Below are positions 39,092 to 49,871 of a DNA stretch of 64,000 bases, piece after piece. The notes under the pieces were generated by a model. It worked only from the letters and a program-made list of their open reading frames with translations, did not search any database and had not been told where the DNA came from. The position numbers were made by a program, and so were the translations under genes. Within the stretch, counting starts at the first letter, position 1. Each line of letters opens with the position of its first letter. Source of the DNA: Lachnospiraceae bacterium (lineage in GTDB: Bacteria > Bacillota > Clostridia > Lachnospirales > Lachnospiraceae); assembly GCA_016280395.1 (NCBI GenBank), contig JAEEGQ010000008.1, forward strand, positions 1 to 64,000. The letters run 5' to 3'.

Positions 39092-40621
39092 TCACAGCAT
39101 CGGTGAAAAGACGCGGAATACCGCCGTTATAAGCTTTGAAAGTATCAGGTGGTAGTCATTTGCTATCGGCATTGAAGACTCAATGATCTGACGGTAGTCC
39201 TCCTGCATGTCCTTTATGCAGGGTGTACGGTAGAGCACGGCGCCGTCCTCATAGTGGTGTACAAGGCTTCTGTAGTCAAGGTTTATGGTACCTATGAAAG
39301 CTGCCTCATCATCTATTATCATCATCTTGGCATGCATGAAGCCGGGGGTGTATTCATAGATCTCAACGCCTGCGTCAAGCAGATATTCGTAGTTGGATTT
39401 GGTTATGCCAAATACTATCAGCTTGTCCGGAATATGCGGCGTGACGATCTTGACCTCCACACCGCTCATTGCTGCTATGCGCAGTGCATTGATAAGCGTG
39501 AAATCCGGTATCAGGTAAGGTGTTGTGATCCAGATGCGCTTCTTTGCCAGGGAGATAAGGCTCAAGAAGTTGTTCTCGCCTATGCGCTCCGCATAGAACG
39601 GGCGGGGGCCGTCTCCGAAGGGGATGATCGCGCCGGGCTCGTCAGGAAAAACAGGGGCTTCCTGTTCCAGGAATTCATCATAATCCGAATTTGTTTTCGT
39701 CTGCTGGTCAAAGGCTGTAAGGAACATCTTGCAGAAGCCGTCCACCGCATCGCCTTCGATCTTTATGGCATTGTCTTTCCAGGTTCCGAGCCGCTTGTTT
39801 AAGTTTATGTATTCGTCTCCGATGTTCAGCCCGCCGGTGTAGCCGACCTTGCCGTCGATCACCGCGATCTTTCTGTGGTCGCGGTTGTTGTAGATGCCTG
39901 ACACTATGGGGATAAAAGGATTGAACTTGATGCATTTGATGCCTTCGGCGTCAAGAGTTTTGTAAAAGTTGCTCCTGAGCTTGCCGAGGGTCCCCATTTC
40001 ATCATAGATCACGCGCACATCCAGCCCTTCCTTTACTTTTTCGAGCAGGATGGCGTGGGTCTCATCCCACATTACGCCGGGATCGATGATGAAATACTCG
40101 AGGAAGATGAATTTCTTTGCGGCTTTAAGCTCTTTTTTGAAGTCCTCGAAGAACTTCTGGCCTATGGGGAAATAGGTTATGCGGTTATGGAGCCTCCCGC
40201 CGTCTGAACCGTTGGAAATAAGGTATTCTTCGATATTTGAGAAGTTTCCGAGATATTCGGAAAGGGATTCTTCCCGGACAGAGTACCGGGAAAGCTCCGC
40301 GGAGATCTCGCTTAAGCGCCTGTGGGTGCGCACCGGGATGGTCGGGTTGGCAAAGAGAACGTAGAGAAGACCGCCGAAAATAGGCAGGAGCATGATAAGT
40401 ATGATCCAGGGGACCTTGTATTCTGCGGGTTCGGATTTATTTATGATGATAAGCACAAGGATAACACTGAGGATGATGCTTGCTGTCTGGAACCAGATGA
40501 AGGAATCCGCTGCCTTGTACGCGAAAAAGACCATGGCGGCAACCTGCAGCGAGAGCAGCAGGAACGACAGGGCTATCTTACTGAACAGCATTTTGAAGAT
40601 CTTAAGGAGTTTTATACGCAT
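39092..40621 (-). CDS. Cardiolipin synthase (phospholipase D family)
   Basis: Membrane enzyme that condenses two phosphatidylglycerols to cardiolipin. The 509-residue protein has three N-terminal hydrophobic segments (about 12-34, 43-61, 70-91; PLDc_N-like) and two PLD domains with HRKIAVID (249-256) and HAKMMIID (430-437), each followed by the usual GG-N or GT-N-D residues. The frame is open to 40744, but that extension crosses the promoter at 40713-40741; the ATG at 40621 gives MRIKLLKIFK and a normal start. The ribosome site is weak (AGAGAG). Confidence 0.9.
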   Translation of the reverse strand: MRIKLLKIFKMLFSKIALSFLLLSLQVAAMVFFAYKAADSFIWFQTASIILSVILVLIIINKSEPAEYKVPWIILIMLLPIFGGLLYVLFANPTIPVRTHRRLSEISAELSRYSVREESLSEYLGNFSNIEEYLISNGSDGGRLHNRITYFPIGQKFFEDFKKELKAAKKFIFLEYFIIDPGVMWDETHAILLEKVKEGLDVRVIYDEMGTLGKLRSNFYKTLDAEGIKCIKFNPFIPIVSGIYNNRDHRKIAVIDGKVGYTGGLNIGDEYINLNKRLGTWKDNAIKIEGDAVDGFCKMFLTAFDQQTKTNSDYDEFLEQEAPVFPDEPGAIIPFGDGPRPFYAERIGENNFLSLISLAKKRIWITTPYLIPDFTLINALRIAAMSGVEVKIVTPHIPDKLIVFGITKSNYEYLLDAGVEIYEYTPGFMHAKMMIIDDEAAFIGTINLDYRSLVHHYEDGAVLYRTPCIKDMQEDYRQIIESSMPIANDYHLILSKLITAVFRVFSPML

Positions 40622-40712
40622 GCGAAATTCTCTCTTTATGTGCCCGGGGACCGGCCGGGATGCCGGCATGTGAACGGAAACGGGGCGGTAACACACAAAC
40701 CGCTTACAGTAA

Positions 40713-40741
40713 AGTGTACATGTATTTTTTTGAAAGGTCAA
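40713..40741 (-). promoter_or_regulatory. Promoter of the cardiolipin synthase gene
   Basis: Minus strand: TTGACC (40741-40736), 17-nt spacer, TACACT (40718-40713), giving a leader of about 85 nt. Confidence 0.65.
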
Positions 40742-41100
40742 CAACTAATTGCAAAGTCCAAAGCAAAGCCTGCCGCCTGCCCCTGCCAAAATACCCGGCT
40801 CTTCTTCCTTCCGAAAGCCTGCCGCGCCGCGGCGAGTGGGTTGCCGCCATAGGCAGCCAATTCGGAGTCTGTAATCTTGTAACCCTTGGCAATGTCTGCG
40901 GAATATGGGATCCCGGGGATGTCGAGCGCATACTGTTTACTGCGCCTGTTTCGGGCGGAAACAGCGGCTGCCCGCTTATTAATGCAAGCGGGAGATTTGT
41001 CGGCATTGTGACCGGAACCTACGACAAGGGCCAAAACATGAACATTGCCGCGACTTTTGAGTCTGCGGTCAAGCTTTATAAAACACTCAAACTAAATTAA
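40742..41100 (+). pseudogene. 3' remnant of a trypsin-like (HtrA/S1C-type) serine protease gene
   Basis: An open frame ending at 41100 encodes the C-terminal part of a trypsin-fold protease: RRGEWVAAIGSQFG, then VSGGNSGCPLINASGRFVGIVTGTY with the catalytic Ser in GNSGCPL. The expected N-terminal half with the catalytic His and Asp is missing; homology fades near 40790 and the DNA before it is the cardiolipin synthase promoter. No start codon with a ribosome site fits. It is most likely a decayed fragment left by deletion or recombination. It sits immediately before the giant surface protein gene. Confidence 0.7.
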
Positions 41101-41112
41101 TGCGGGGGGATT

Positions 41113-44100
41113 ATGAAATAGTTCCTGACAAAGAAGGTATTGATCATCGGCATATCATCGTTAGTCGCACTTGCCGGTATCATTACAGCGATCATTCTTA
41201 TCGTTAACGCAAACAAGCATAAGAACGATCCACAGACTTCAGCATGGCATGAAGTCAAATTTGCAATGCCGGCAGGGCTGTCTGAAGAAGACAAGGCAAA
41301 CGTCGAACTGCCCGACACGCTTATGGTCGAACAGGGCGTAACGGTCGCACAGCTGCCTATAGCAAAGTGCAAAGGCCAGATGTTCCTTGGCTGGTATTAT
41401 GATGATTCGTATAAGACAGTCACGGCTTCGAGCGATATCATCGACCACAACATGACGCTTTATCCGCGCTTTGGAAGCAAAGACGGTTTGGATGGCGTAT
41501 TCTCGTATGATTATGTCGCAAAGATGGATGTCGACAAGAATTATGAGGTTCTTGTCGTTACGCATAAGAATCTTTCCAAAGATCAGATCGCAAAACTGAT
41601 CTCTCTGAGAAATCTCTCCACATGCGAAGAAGATATTCCTTTTACCCTTGAAGAATACAAGGGTAATGCCGGCGATATCTTCACCGGTGATAAGTCTTAC
41701 ACTCCCGATGACATGACAAGGGAGCTCCTTCTCAAAGTCAGCATCGATCCCAACTGTGATACGCTTCCCGATCTGTATGCGCTTTACGGCCTTGAAAAAA
41801 CCGACTCCGTTGAGCGCTACTGGCGTGAAGTATGCATGTTCGATCCCGATAAGGTTTCGATTCTATCTGATGCTGTTGAAAAACTCAGAATGAGAGAATG
41901 GAACAACGGAAAAATCTATGTTCTTCGTCCCGCTTCGGGAACATGGAAAGAAGGCTGCTTCTGGCAGGCAGAGCTTCTCGATACCGAATATCTCCGCTAT
42001 GCCTTTGAAGGCGCAGAGACCGAAAAGCAGATCGTCTACAACAACTTCACGGTTGATAAAAAAGAGTTCAATGATGTAGCTGTAAGCGATGAAGTTATTT
42101 ATATCCCGTATGCCCAGGTTCAGGGTATTCCCGAACTCAGAAGTGTATTTACGCTTATTGCGGATGACGACCAGGAAGTGGTCAATAATGACCGGAGCGG
42201 TGTTCTTACCGTTTACAGGGAACTTACAAAAGGCACCGTGATCGCGGTATATGAAGGCACTCTGAAGGATGACGGTACTGTTGACGGTGATATCGGTTAT
42301 TACAGGATCACAGAGGTTCTCGGAGACAATAAATATGCCTATGACGGCGCTACGATACTCGATATCATCAAGAAGCCTGTCTCGATACCCGTACAGGTAC
42401 GCGCGGATATCTCGGGCGGAACGCTGACACTTACCCCTGCTGAACTTGATTTTTCAAGTCCTCTGCATGAAAAACTCGGCCTTAAGAAGGGCGCGGGCGT
42501 GAAGGAAGGCGATATCCTCGTATTCTACGAAGGCACGCTTCCAGTAGATACAGCTGCACTTACTGCAAGCACAAAGGGGCTTGGAAAGATAACTTCCATA
42601 ACAACTGAAAACGACATTGTTACCGTAACCTATGAAAAGACTACAGCAGAGCAGACCCAAAGGTCACAGGGTATGTTCAAGAAGGTTTCGAATGTGGAAA
42701 TGCCTGTTTCCGAAGCAGATGCCGGCGCAATGCGCGAGAACATGCAGAAACAGCTTGAAGCAAGCGGTTTTGTGGATGTTACCGGTAACTATATTGTAGG
42801 CCTTATCAATGGTGATGCCGTACTTCCGGATGATCCCGAGATGGCAGATGCCTTAAAGAACCTGAAATTCCAGACAGATACAGGCGACGAGATAGCCGTT
42901 GAAGAACTCCGCGCTCTTGCCGCAGGCAGCAAAGTGGAGTTTTCCGGACTTTCCATAGACTTCACGCTTTCACCGAAGCTTGAGCACTTCAGCGGAAAAG
43001 GTATCCGCGCCGTATTCAGCGCAGGCTTTGCAATTAAGATCAAGCTGAACGGTGACAATATCATCGAGATTAAGGTTGGCGCAAGACTTGAGCAGGAAGT
43101 CCTCCTCGGGTATAATTTCAGCCTCGAGATCGAATGGGCAGGTATCATCCCTACTGATGCGACGATCGATGCCGGTCTTCAGGCCGGTACCTTTACATGC
43201 CTTGGCGCTTCCGCAACGGTAATGACCAAGACGGACGAAAAGGATACCGATTGGGCAAACCTTCTCAAGACAACAGGCGCTGACGGCAATCCCAACCCGA
43301 AGACCGGTGATTTCATGGTCAATCTCGGCAAGAGGATCAAGATGATATCCGACGGTTTTGAAACCGTACAGGGCGGCGGAACCTATACAAAGCAAAAGGG
43401 CGAGGATGGGAAGATCGGAGCGAACAAGGATGCCGATGCTGCAGCAGAGGGTTCGCTTGGCGGCGACCTTCCGACCAAATACGCCGCTATGCTTGAAAAT
43501 GATGCAGAGTACATCCCTATCATCAACCAGGAACTTTTGAAATTTGAGTTCCACATCGATCCATGGCATGTTGTAGCTGTAAGCCTCAGGGCAAATCTTG
43601 TCGTTAAGTTCAAGCTTAACGCGATGATCGGCTTCAGCGTATCCTACGGTAACGCAAAACAGTATACCTACCATGTTTCTGTTGCTGAGGGAGAAGTGCA
43701 GAAAAAGGTCGGAGACCTTGAAACACCCAACTTCCGTGTGGATTTCTTTACCTTCGGTATGGTGGGACTCCGTGCCGGCGTTCTCCTCGATTTCAGGATC
43801 GGCCTTCTTTCGACGGATCTCGATTCAGTCGGTATAACGGCAGAAGTGGGTCTTTATGCGGAATTCTACGGATTTATCTATATGTTTTACGAATGGAAGT
43901 CCGGAGAAAAGCCCAACAGCGGTATTATGGGTTCTCTGTTGTTTGAACTGGGTGCTTATCTCGAGATCAATTTTAAGGCCCAGATAGGTGATGATGCCGT
44001 AAAGAAAGAAATCAAACTGTATGAGAAGACCTGGCCTCTGCTGACACTGGGCGCAAAGGAGGTTCCGGTTCCGCATCCGAACAACGGAGTGGATGACGCG

Positions 44101-47100
44101 GAATTGTACGAAACGCTCGAATTTGATGAGGGCAGGAACACCGTAAAGGTGCCGGATGCTGTATTTGATGTTTATATGATGTCCTTAAAGGATGGTTCAC
44201 TTAGTACAAAGAGCCAGGATACAAGCAAGAAGGGCACCGAGAACTACAGGTTTACGATAAACACCAGGGAATACATCCAGTATAACGAAGAGCATTTCGT
44301 TGTCACATGCGTAGATCTGGACGGAGAAAACGGCAAATCCAACGGAAAGCATTCATTCCAGTATCTGCCCGCCACAAACGAGGTTTATGTAAAACCTGTT
44401 GATGACGATAAAGAAGAGCTTTGGGGCGAGATATCCTTTGTTTACCGCAACAACTCTTTCGGTTTCACAACAGTTGAGATAAGGCGTACCTTAAAAGTCC
44501 ACTGGAAGGGCGTCAGGGCGACTGCTGCAGTAGAGTATTATGTACAGAATGATGACGGAACCTATGATTATGTAAAGACCGGCGGTTTCGACGGATGGGA
44601 CGGCATTGAATACGATCTCAAGATCAGCCCTGAATTTGCAAAGCAGTACGATGATTATTACCTGACCGGTATTGATTATCCCGGCATAATGGATCTGCAG
44701 AGTGTGGTCCTTGCAGCCGAAAAGGAAATGGAAGAGGCGGTTGAAAAGTATAGGAAAGGTGAAATGAGAGCCAAAGACTATGATGCCGCGATAAAGAAAT
44801 ATAAACAGATATTAAAGAATTATAACGAGTATTACGAGAATATCGTAACCACGCTTGAGAATTCTGATGGCGTAATGTATTTCCTGATGGTCAAGAACGA
44901 GACGGTTGTAAGGCTCTACTTTGACAAACTTCCAAAGCATGAGATACATCCTATGATCGTTTACGATAAACCGGTGACCGATAATAATAAGATAACCCAA
45001 GGTTTGATCACTAAAAGGTCCGGTGAGAAGATATATGATGAACTGCAGAAGGTTGGGAAAGAGTTCATTAAAATTTCACCGAGTCTCTCGGGTATTGACT
45101 GGTACAGTGTTCCGTGTGATGTGATCAAGACATATCCGAAGGTAACATATACTGATGAAAACGGAAATATTGTGTCTAGTTATACAAAGGTTCACAGTTA
45201 TAAAGGCGCGATAAATGTGTATCTTCCGGTCTACACGTGGCCAGATGATAAGCAGCTTAGTGAGATACTCGCGGATGACAAGGACTGGACGCTTGTTACC
45301 GAGGATTATGTGGTGCCTGATGAAGGAGTTATCTTTATAGGACATGCAAGAGATGGCGCTACGGTAACCGTAACCTGGCAGGATGAGTATGAAAACATTA
45401 TAAGGGAAGATACAGTCGTCTACGGAGAGCCCGTTCCCGCAAAACCCGAGATCACACATCCTCCAATGAGCGGTTATGTATATACTCTTAACTGGTATGA
45501 CGAAAACGGGTATATTAATTCCTTCGGAAGAGCTTACGGAAACAAAGTCTACACTGCAAAATGGACGCCTGTTGCACAGTATCAGAACATCACATGGGTA
45601 ACCGATGAAAAAACATGGACCACACAGGGCGTTGAGACCGGCAAACCGATAGGAAATCTTGAGTCGCCAAGCCTTGAAAAGACCGGATATAATTACAAAC
45701 TCTATATTGTCAGAGGTAATGTTGAAACCGATGTTGATCCGGAAGCACCCATGCCCGGCGGCGGTATCACCGTAAGAGTTGAATATATCAAGAAAACTAT
45801 TGAAGTCAAATGGATGGACAAAGGTGAGATAATCAAGGAAGAAACTGTGCCTTACGGTTCAAAACTCACGGCACCTTCAGTTCAGGTTGCCGAAGGCGAG
45901 GGTCTCAAGTGGCTTCTTGATAACGGCTATCCTTTGTCAGCCACAACAGTCGCGGACAGGGATGTGATATATGTCACCGCATCGCGCCACATGCACAACT
46001 GGTTAGACAATTATATTGCGGGCTACAGGAAAGCAACCTGTAATTCCGACGGATATATGAGACATCCTTGTACTGTCTGCGGTTTGATCAAAGAAGAGCA
46101 TCTTGATATTGATCCGAATGCACACGAATTTGATACTTTATCCGTTGATAAGGCTGACTGCGTCACACCTGAGATCTCTCATATAAGATGCCGTATCTGC
46201 GGTAAGACGGAGGATATCCAGACAGGTAGACCGGATCCGAACAATCACAAAGCCGGCGAACTTGTATTGCGTGCCGGTTTTGCGGCAACCTGCGGCGGAG
46301 ACGGAAGAACGGATATGTATCTGTGTCCTCATTGCGGTCAGATCATAAGCGGTGGGGAAACAATACCCGCTACCGGCCAGCATAGGTTCGATTATGTTGA
46401 GATAACAAAACAGCCGACATGTACCGAGGAAGGAATAAGGACCATAACCTGTTCGCAGTGCTGGATCGCTGAAAAGACAGAGACGATCCCTGCACTCGGT
46501 CATACATGGGGTACTCCCGTTTACACATGGTCCGATGACCACAAGTCCGTAACCGCGAAGGTCGTATGTACGCGCGATCCTTCACATGTGATCACCGAGA
46601 CGACCACAAATATAACATATAAGATAACCAAAGAAACAAGCTGCACCGCAGACGGAACAGGCGAATATACGGCAGTATTCAAGTCCGAGCAGTTTGGCAC
46701 CGTAAAGACGACAGTGGCTATCCCTGCTATCGCTCATGTATGGGGCGAACCCGTTTATACATGGAGTGCCGACAATTCCACCGTTACCGCGACACGCTAT
46801 TGTAAGTACGATACCAACCATACACATGCCGAAACAGAAACTGTCGCGACAGAATCCGTAACTACCGTTGAGCCCACATTACAGCAGGACGGCACCAGAG
46901 TATACACCGCAACCTTTACCAACAGTGTATTCAAGAAACAGACGAAGACAGTCGCGATCCCTAAAGGAACGGGACACGTTCACAACTGGGTAAAGAATGA
47001 TGCGTATGTTGATACCGCAGGAACATATGCGACACTGGATGCAAACGGCAAGTATGTAAATCTGCTCGATCCGACCAAGAAGTTTACGCTTCGCGTTAAG

Positions 47101-48066
47101 AAAGAGCAGTACAAGTGCGAATGCGGTGAAACAAAACTTGTTGATATCCAGCTTACACCTCAGCTCAGCACTTATGAATTTGATTTTATCTGGCTGAATG
47201 ATAAAGCAGGTAAAGTAAGCGATATCCTTAAGGAACTGAATGCTGTTTATCTGGCACATGTTGACAGGAACAATGCTGTTAGCGGAGTGGAATCTCCCGA
47301 AGGATTGGCCGTACCGCTCAAGGTTGATGGAACCTTCAGCTTTGCTTCCGGTACATCAACCGCTATAACATCAAAGACATATGCACAGCTTCTTTCTGAC
47401 ATGAGAAAGAATGGAGAGTCGGCGAAGTTTATCAATGTTGTATTTACGCCTGCCGATACTGACGCCTTCAAGTCCTTTACGGTCGAGATCGGATTTGCGG
47501 ACAAAAATTCCCGCGATTTCCATCATATGCACAGCGAGGACCCGGCTGCATACGCAGGGCATACCACAAGAGATAACGGCATAAAGTACAACGGAGATAC
47601 CTGGACGCATATTATCTATGAAATCTGTGATATCTGCGGTGATGACAGCAGGATGCATTATGAAAGGATACTGCCTCATGTTGAGAGTATCTGGGAGGAT
47701 CCGGACAATCCGGACAATGCTAGGCAGCTTGCTTATCAGGAAACGGTAAATCTGGAAGTTTCTATGAATTGGATATACAATCATGTTGAAGGAGCCCAGA
47801 TCAAGAGTCTGGTCGAAAAGTCCGGCAGTTATGTACAGCCTATATGGATGCAACTGTTTAGGGTTTATTATGCCGGTGAAAATTCAGAAGGACCACGCGA
47901 TCCGATCAGCAGTTATTGCAACTTTGAATATATAGGCAATCTTAGTGACGAGGTTCTGAATACTTACTTCAGCACCATGACGGAAGATATAGTTGTTCCG
48001 TTTAAGTTCTCCTGCAGCCTGCCGTATTACAAGGATGTGAACATCAATATTGTAATAAAAAAGTAG
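41113..48066 (+). CDS. Giant multidomain surface protein, start interrupted by an amber codon
   Basis: The uninterrupted frame starts at TTG 41140 and encodes 2,308 residues. In the same frame 27 nt upstream is ATG AAA TAG TTC CTG ACA AAG AAG, so the natural N-terminus reads MK-stop-FLTKKVLIIGISSLVALAG, a normal secretion or anchor sequence broken at codon 3. The rest is extracytoplasmic: an InlB-like repeat near residue 62-112 (CKGQMFLGWYYDDSYKT), a long beta-rich central region, a charged helix near 1190-1240, another repeat near 1400-1480, paired Cys motifs (CTVC, CRIC, CPHC, CSQC, CKCE-type) at about 1620-1800, and two tandem repeats of about 80 residues. No LPXTG signal is at the C-terminus. 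Ligand unknown. Confidence 0.75.
46498..46977 (+). repeat. Two tandem about 80-residue repeats in the giant protein
   Basis: Units at about 46498-46734 and 46735-46977 share H-WG-PVYTWS-D, VTA---C, then a second C or T position and TG-YTA-F--- F-K-T-VAIP, a repeat type common in surface proteins of gut Firmicutes. The second unit has lost the middle Cys. Confidence 0.8.
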
Positions 48067-48111
48067 TATAGTTCAGATCAAATCAAATGAGTCTTATGAG
48101 GCGGTCCTGTT

Positions 48112-48148
48112 TGCCACCGTTGCAGGTTTTCCTGCGTGGACGGTGGCA
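48112..48148 (+). other. Hairpin after the giant protein gene
   Basis: A 9-bp outer stem (TGCCACCGT with its complement) and an inner 5-bp stem around TTTT. There is no T run directly after it, so termination is uncertain. Confidence 0.5.
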
Positions 48149-48208
48149 GGCAGGCCCGTTTTCTGCTTCCGGGAAACAGACAAGAAAGCATAGAAGCATA
48201 TTTAAGAA

Positions 48209-48238
48209 TTGCATCTTTTTTGCCTTTTGGGATATAAT
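48209..48238 (+). promoter_or_regulatory. Promoter of the NAD(P)HX repair gene
   Basis: TTGCAT (48209-48214), 18-nt spacer, TATAAT (48233-48238), about 30 nt before the ATG. Confidence 0.65.
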
Positions 48239-48270
48239 AAGATCGATCTTTTGATAACGGGGATTGTTTT

Positions 48271-49833
48271 ATGAAAGAGATACTTTCTGTTGAAAACATG
48301 CGTAACAGCGATGCAGAGACCATATCGGGCGGAACCACGGGCAGGGAGCTTATGATGCGAGCGGGCAGAGCTGTATTTGATAATACAGACTGGAAGCCGC
48401 CGGTCGCGATAATATGCGGAAGCGGGAACAATGCGGGTGACGGATATGTGATCGCATCCCTTTTGTTTGAAAAGGGTATTGAAACCGCTCTTATCCTGCT
48501 TGAAGACAGATTTTCCGGAGACGGCAGGTTCTATTACGATAAATGCAGGGAACAGGGGGTTCCTGTGCGCTTTTTTGAAGCTGGAATGTCGCTCTGCAGT
48601 TACAAAACAATAGTTGACTGCATCTTTGGGACAGGCTTTCACGGCGCAGTAAAAGGGAAGGCTGCGGAAGCGATCGGAGCCATAAACAAAAGCGGGGCAT
48701 ATGTCGTTTCTGTCGACATAAACAGCGGTCTTAACGGGAACACCGGTATTGCGGAAGGCGAAGAGGGCAGAAACTGCGTAATATCCGATATCACGGCTTC
48801 CATAGGAAGCTTCAAACCCGGACATTTCTTAAACATGGCAAAGGATGTAATGAGGCACAAAGCCAACTTTGACATAGGCATAAAGCCGGTGGAAAAGCCT
48901 TATCATCTGCTTGAAAGCAAAGACATAAAGCCGTATTTCGGCAAGAGGAACGAATTCTCAAACAAAGGGGATTACGGTTATATCGCGCTTATAGGCGGGT
49001 CGAAACGCTACAGCGGCGCAATTAGGCTGGCTTCCATGGCAAACGCCGCAATGCGCGCCGGCGCCGGCGTTGTAAAGGTTGCAGTCCCAAATTCATTGTT
49101 TAATGTGGTCGCATCAAATGTGCTTGAAAGCACGCTTTTCCCGCTTTCGGACAACGACGGCGAGATTGTTTTCTGTGAAGAAGAGATCGCAGAGCTTATC
49201 AAAAACGTTAAAACCGTGGCTTTTGGAATGGGCATAGGCGTAACCGGAGAGACGGGGAAAGTACTGGAATATCTGCTTAAAAACTACACGGGAACACTTA
49301 TAATAGACGCGGACGGGTTAACATTGCTGTCAAAAACTGACCGTGAGACAGTTAAGGCATCAAAGGCCAAACTTGTTCTTACGCCTCACATTAAGGAGTT
49401 TTCAAGGCTCACAGGCCTTAGTAAAGAAGAGATCCTTGCAGCGCCTGTGGAAAACGCAAGGAAGTATGCTGAAGAAAACGGCGTAATACTGCTGTTAAAG
49501 GGTCCTGCAACTATCGTTACGGATGGGAAGGATGTTCTGTTTAACGATACCGGCTGCTCCGGCATGGCGACAGCAGGAAGCGGGGATGTTTTGTCAGGGA
49601 TACTTTCAGCAGTTTGCGCATATATACCGGGGAACGTTGAAAAGGCAGAAAATCCGGGAAAGACGGGAACAGATGCCGGCAGTCTTTCACCGCTGCTTTT
49701 ATCTGTTGCCGCAGGCGCTTACATAAACGGCAGGGCCGGGGAAATTGCGCAGAAAAAATATAATTCCGTCAGCATGGTCGCAGGGGACACTGTAGCCGGC
49801 ATTGCGGAAGCGGTAACCGGGTTGATATCCTGA
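48271..49833 (+). CDS. nnr: Bifunctional NAD(P)H-hydrate epimerase / ADP-dependent dehydratase
   Basis: Repairs hydrated NAD(P)H. The 520-residue protein has an N-terminal YjeF_N epimerase domain (about 1-210: ICGSGNNAGDGYVIASLL, DCIFGTGFHGAVKG, VSVDINSGL) and a C-terminal kinase-like dehydratase domain (about 225-515: GDYGYIALIGGSKRYSGA, IDADGLTLL, TPHIKEFSRL, LLLKGPATIV, TAGSGDVLSGI). Both active-site signatures are intact. It has its own promoter, and a promoter for the next operon lies over its 3' end. Confidence 0.95.
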   Translation: MKEILSVENMRNSDAETISGGTTGRELMMRAGRAVFDNTDWKPPVAIICGSGNNAGDGYVIASLLFEKGIETALILLEDRFSGDGRFYYDKCREQGVPVRFFEAGMSLCSYKTIVDCIFGTGFHGAVKGKAAEAIGAINKSGAYVVSVDINSGLNGNTGIAEGEEGRNCVISDITASIGSFKPGHFLNMAKDVMRHKANFDIGIKPVEKPYHLLESKDIKPYFGKRNEFSNKGDYGYIALIGGSKRYSGAIRLASMANAAMRAGAGVVKVAVPNSLFNVVASNVLESTLFPLSDNDGEIVFCEEEIAELIKNVKTVAFGMGIGVTGETGKVLEYLLKNYTGTLIIDADGLTLLSKTDRETVKASKAKLVLTPHIKEFSRLTGLSKEEILAAPVENARKYAEENGVILLLKGPATIVTDGKDVLFNDTGCSGMATAGSGDVLSGILSAVCAYIPGNVEKAENPGKTGTDAGSLSPLLLSVAAGAYINGRAGEIAQKKYNSVSMVAGDTVAGIAEAVTGLIS

Positions 49834-49850
49834 CCGGAAAACGATAGAAT
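49822..49850 (+). promoter_or_regulatory. Promoter of the sensor/two-component operon
   Basis: TTGATA (49822-49827), 17-nt spacer, TAGAAT (49845-49850), overlapping the last codons of nnr and lying about 20 nt before the ATG at 49872. Confidence 0.55.
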
Positions 49851-49871
49851 AACCTGCGGGGAAAACATTTT

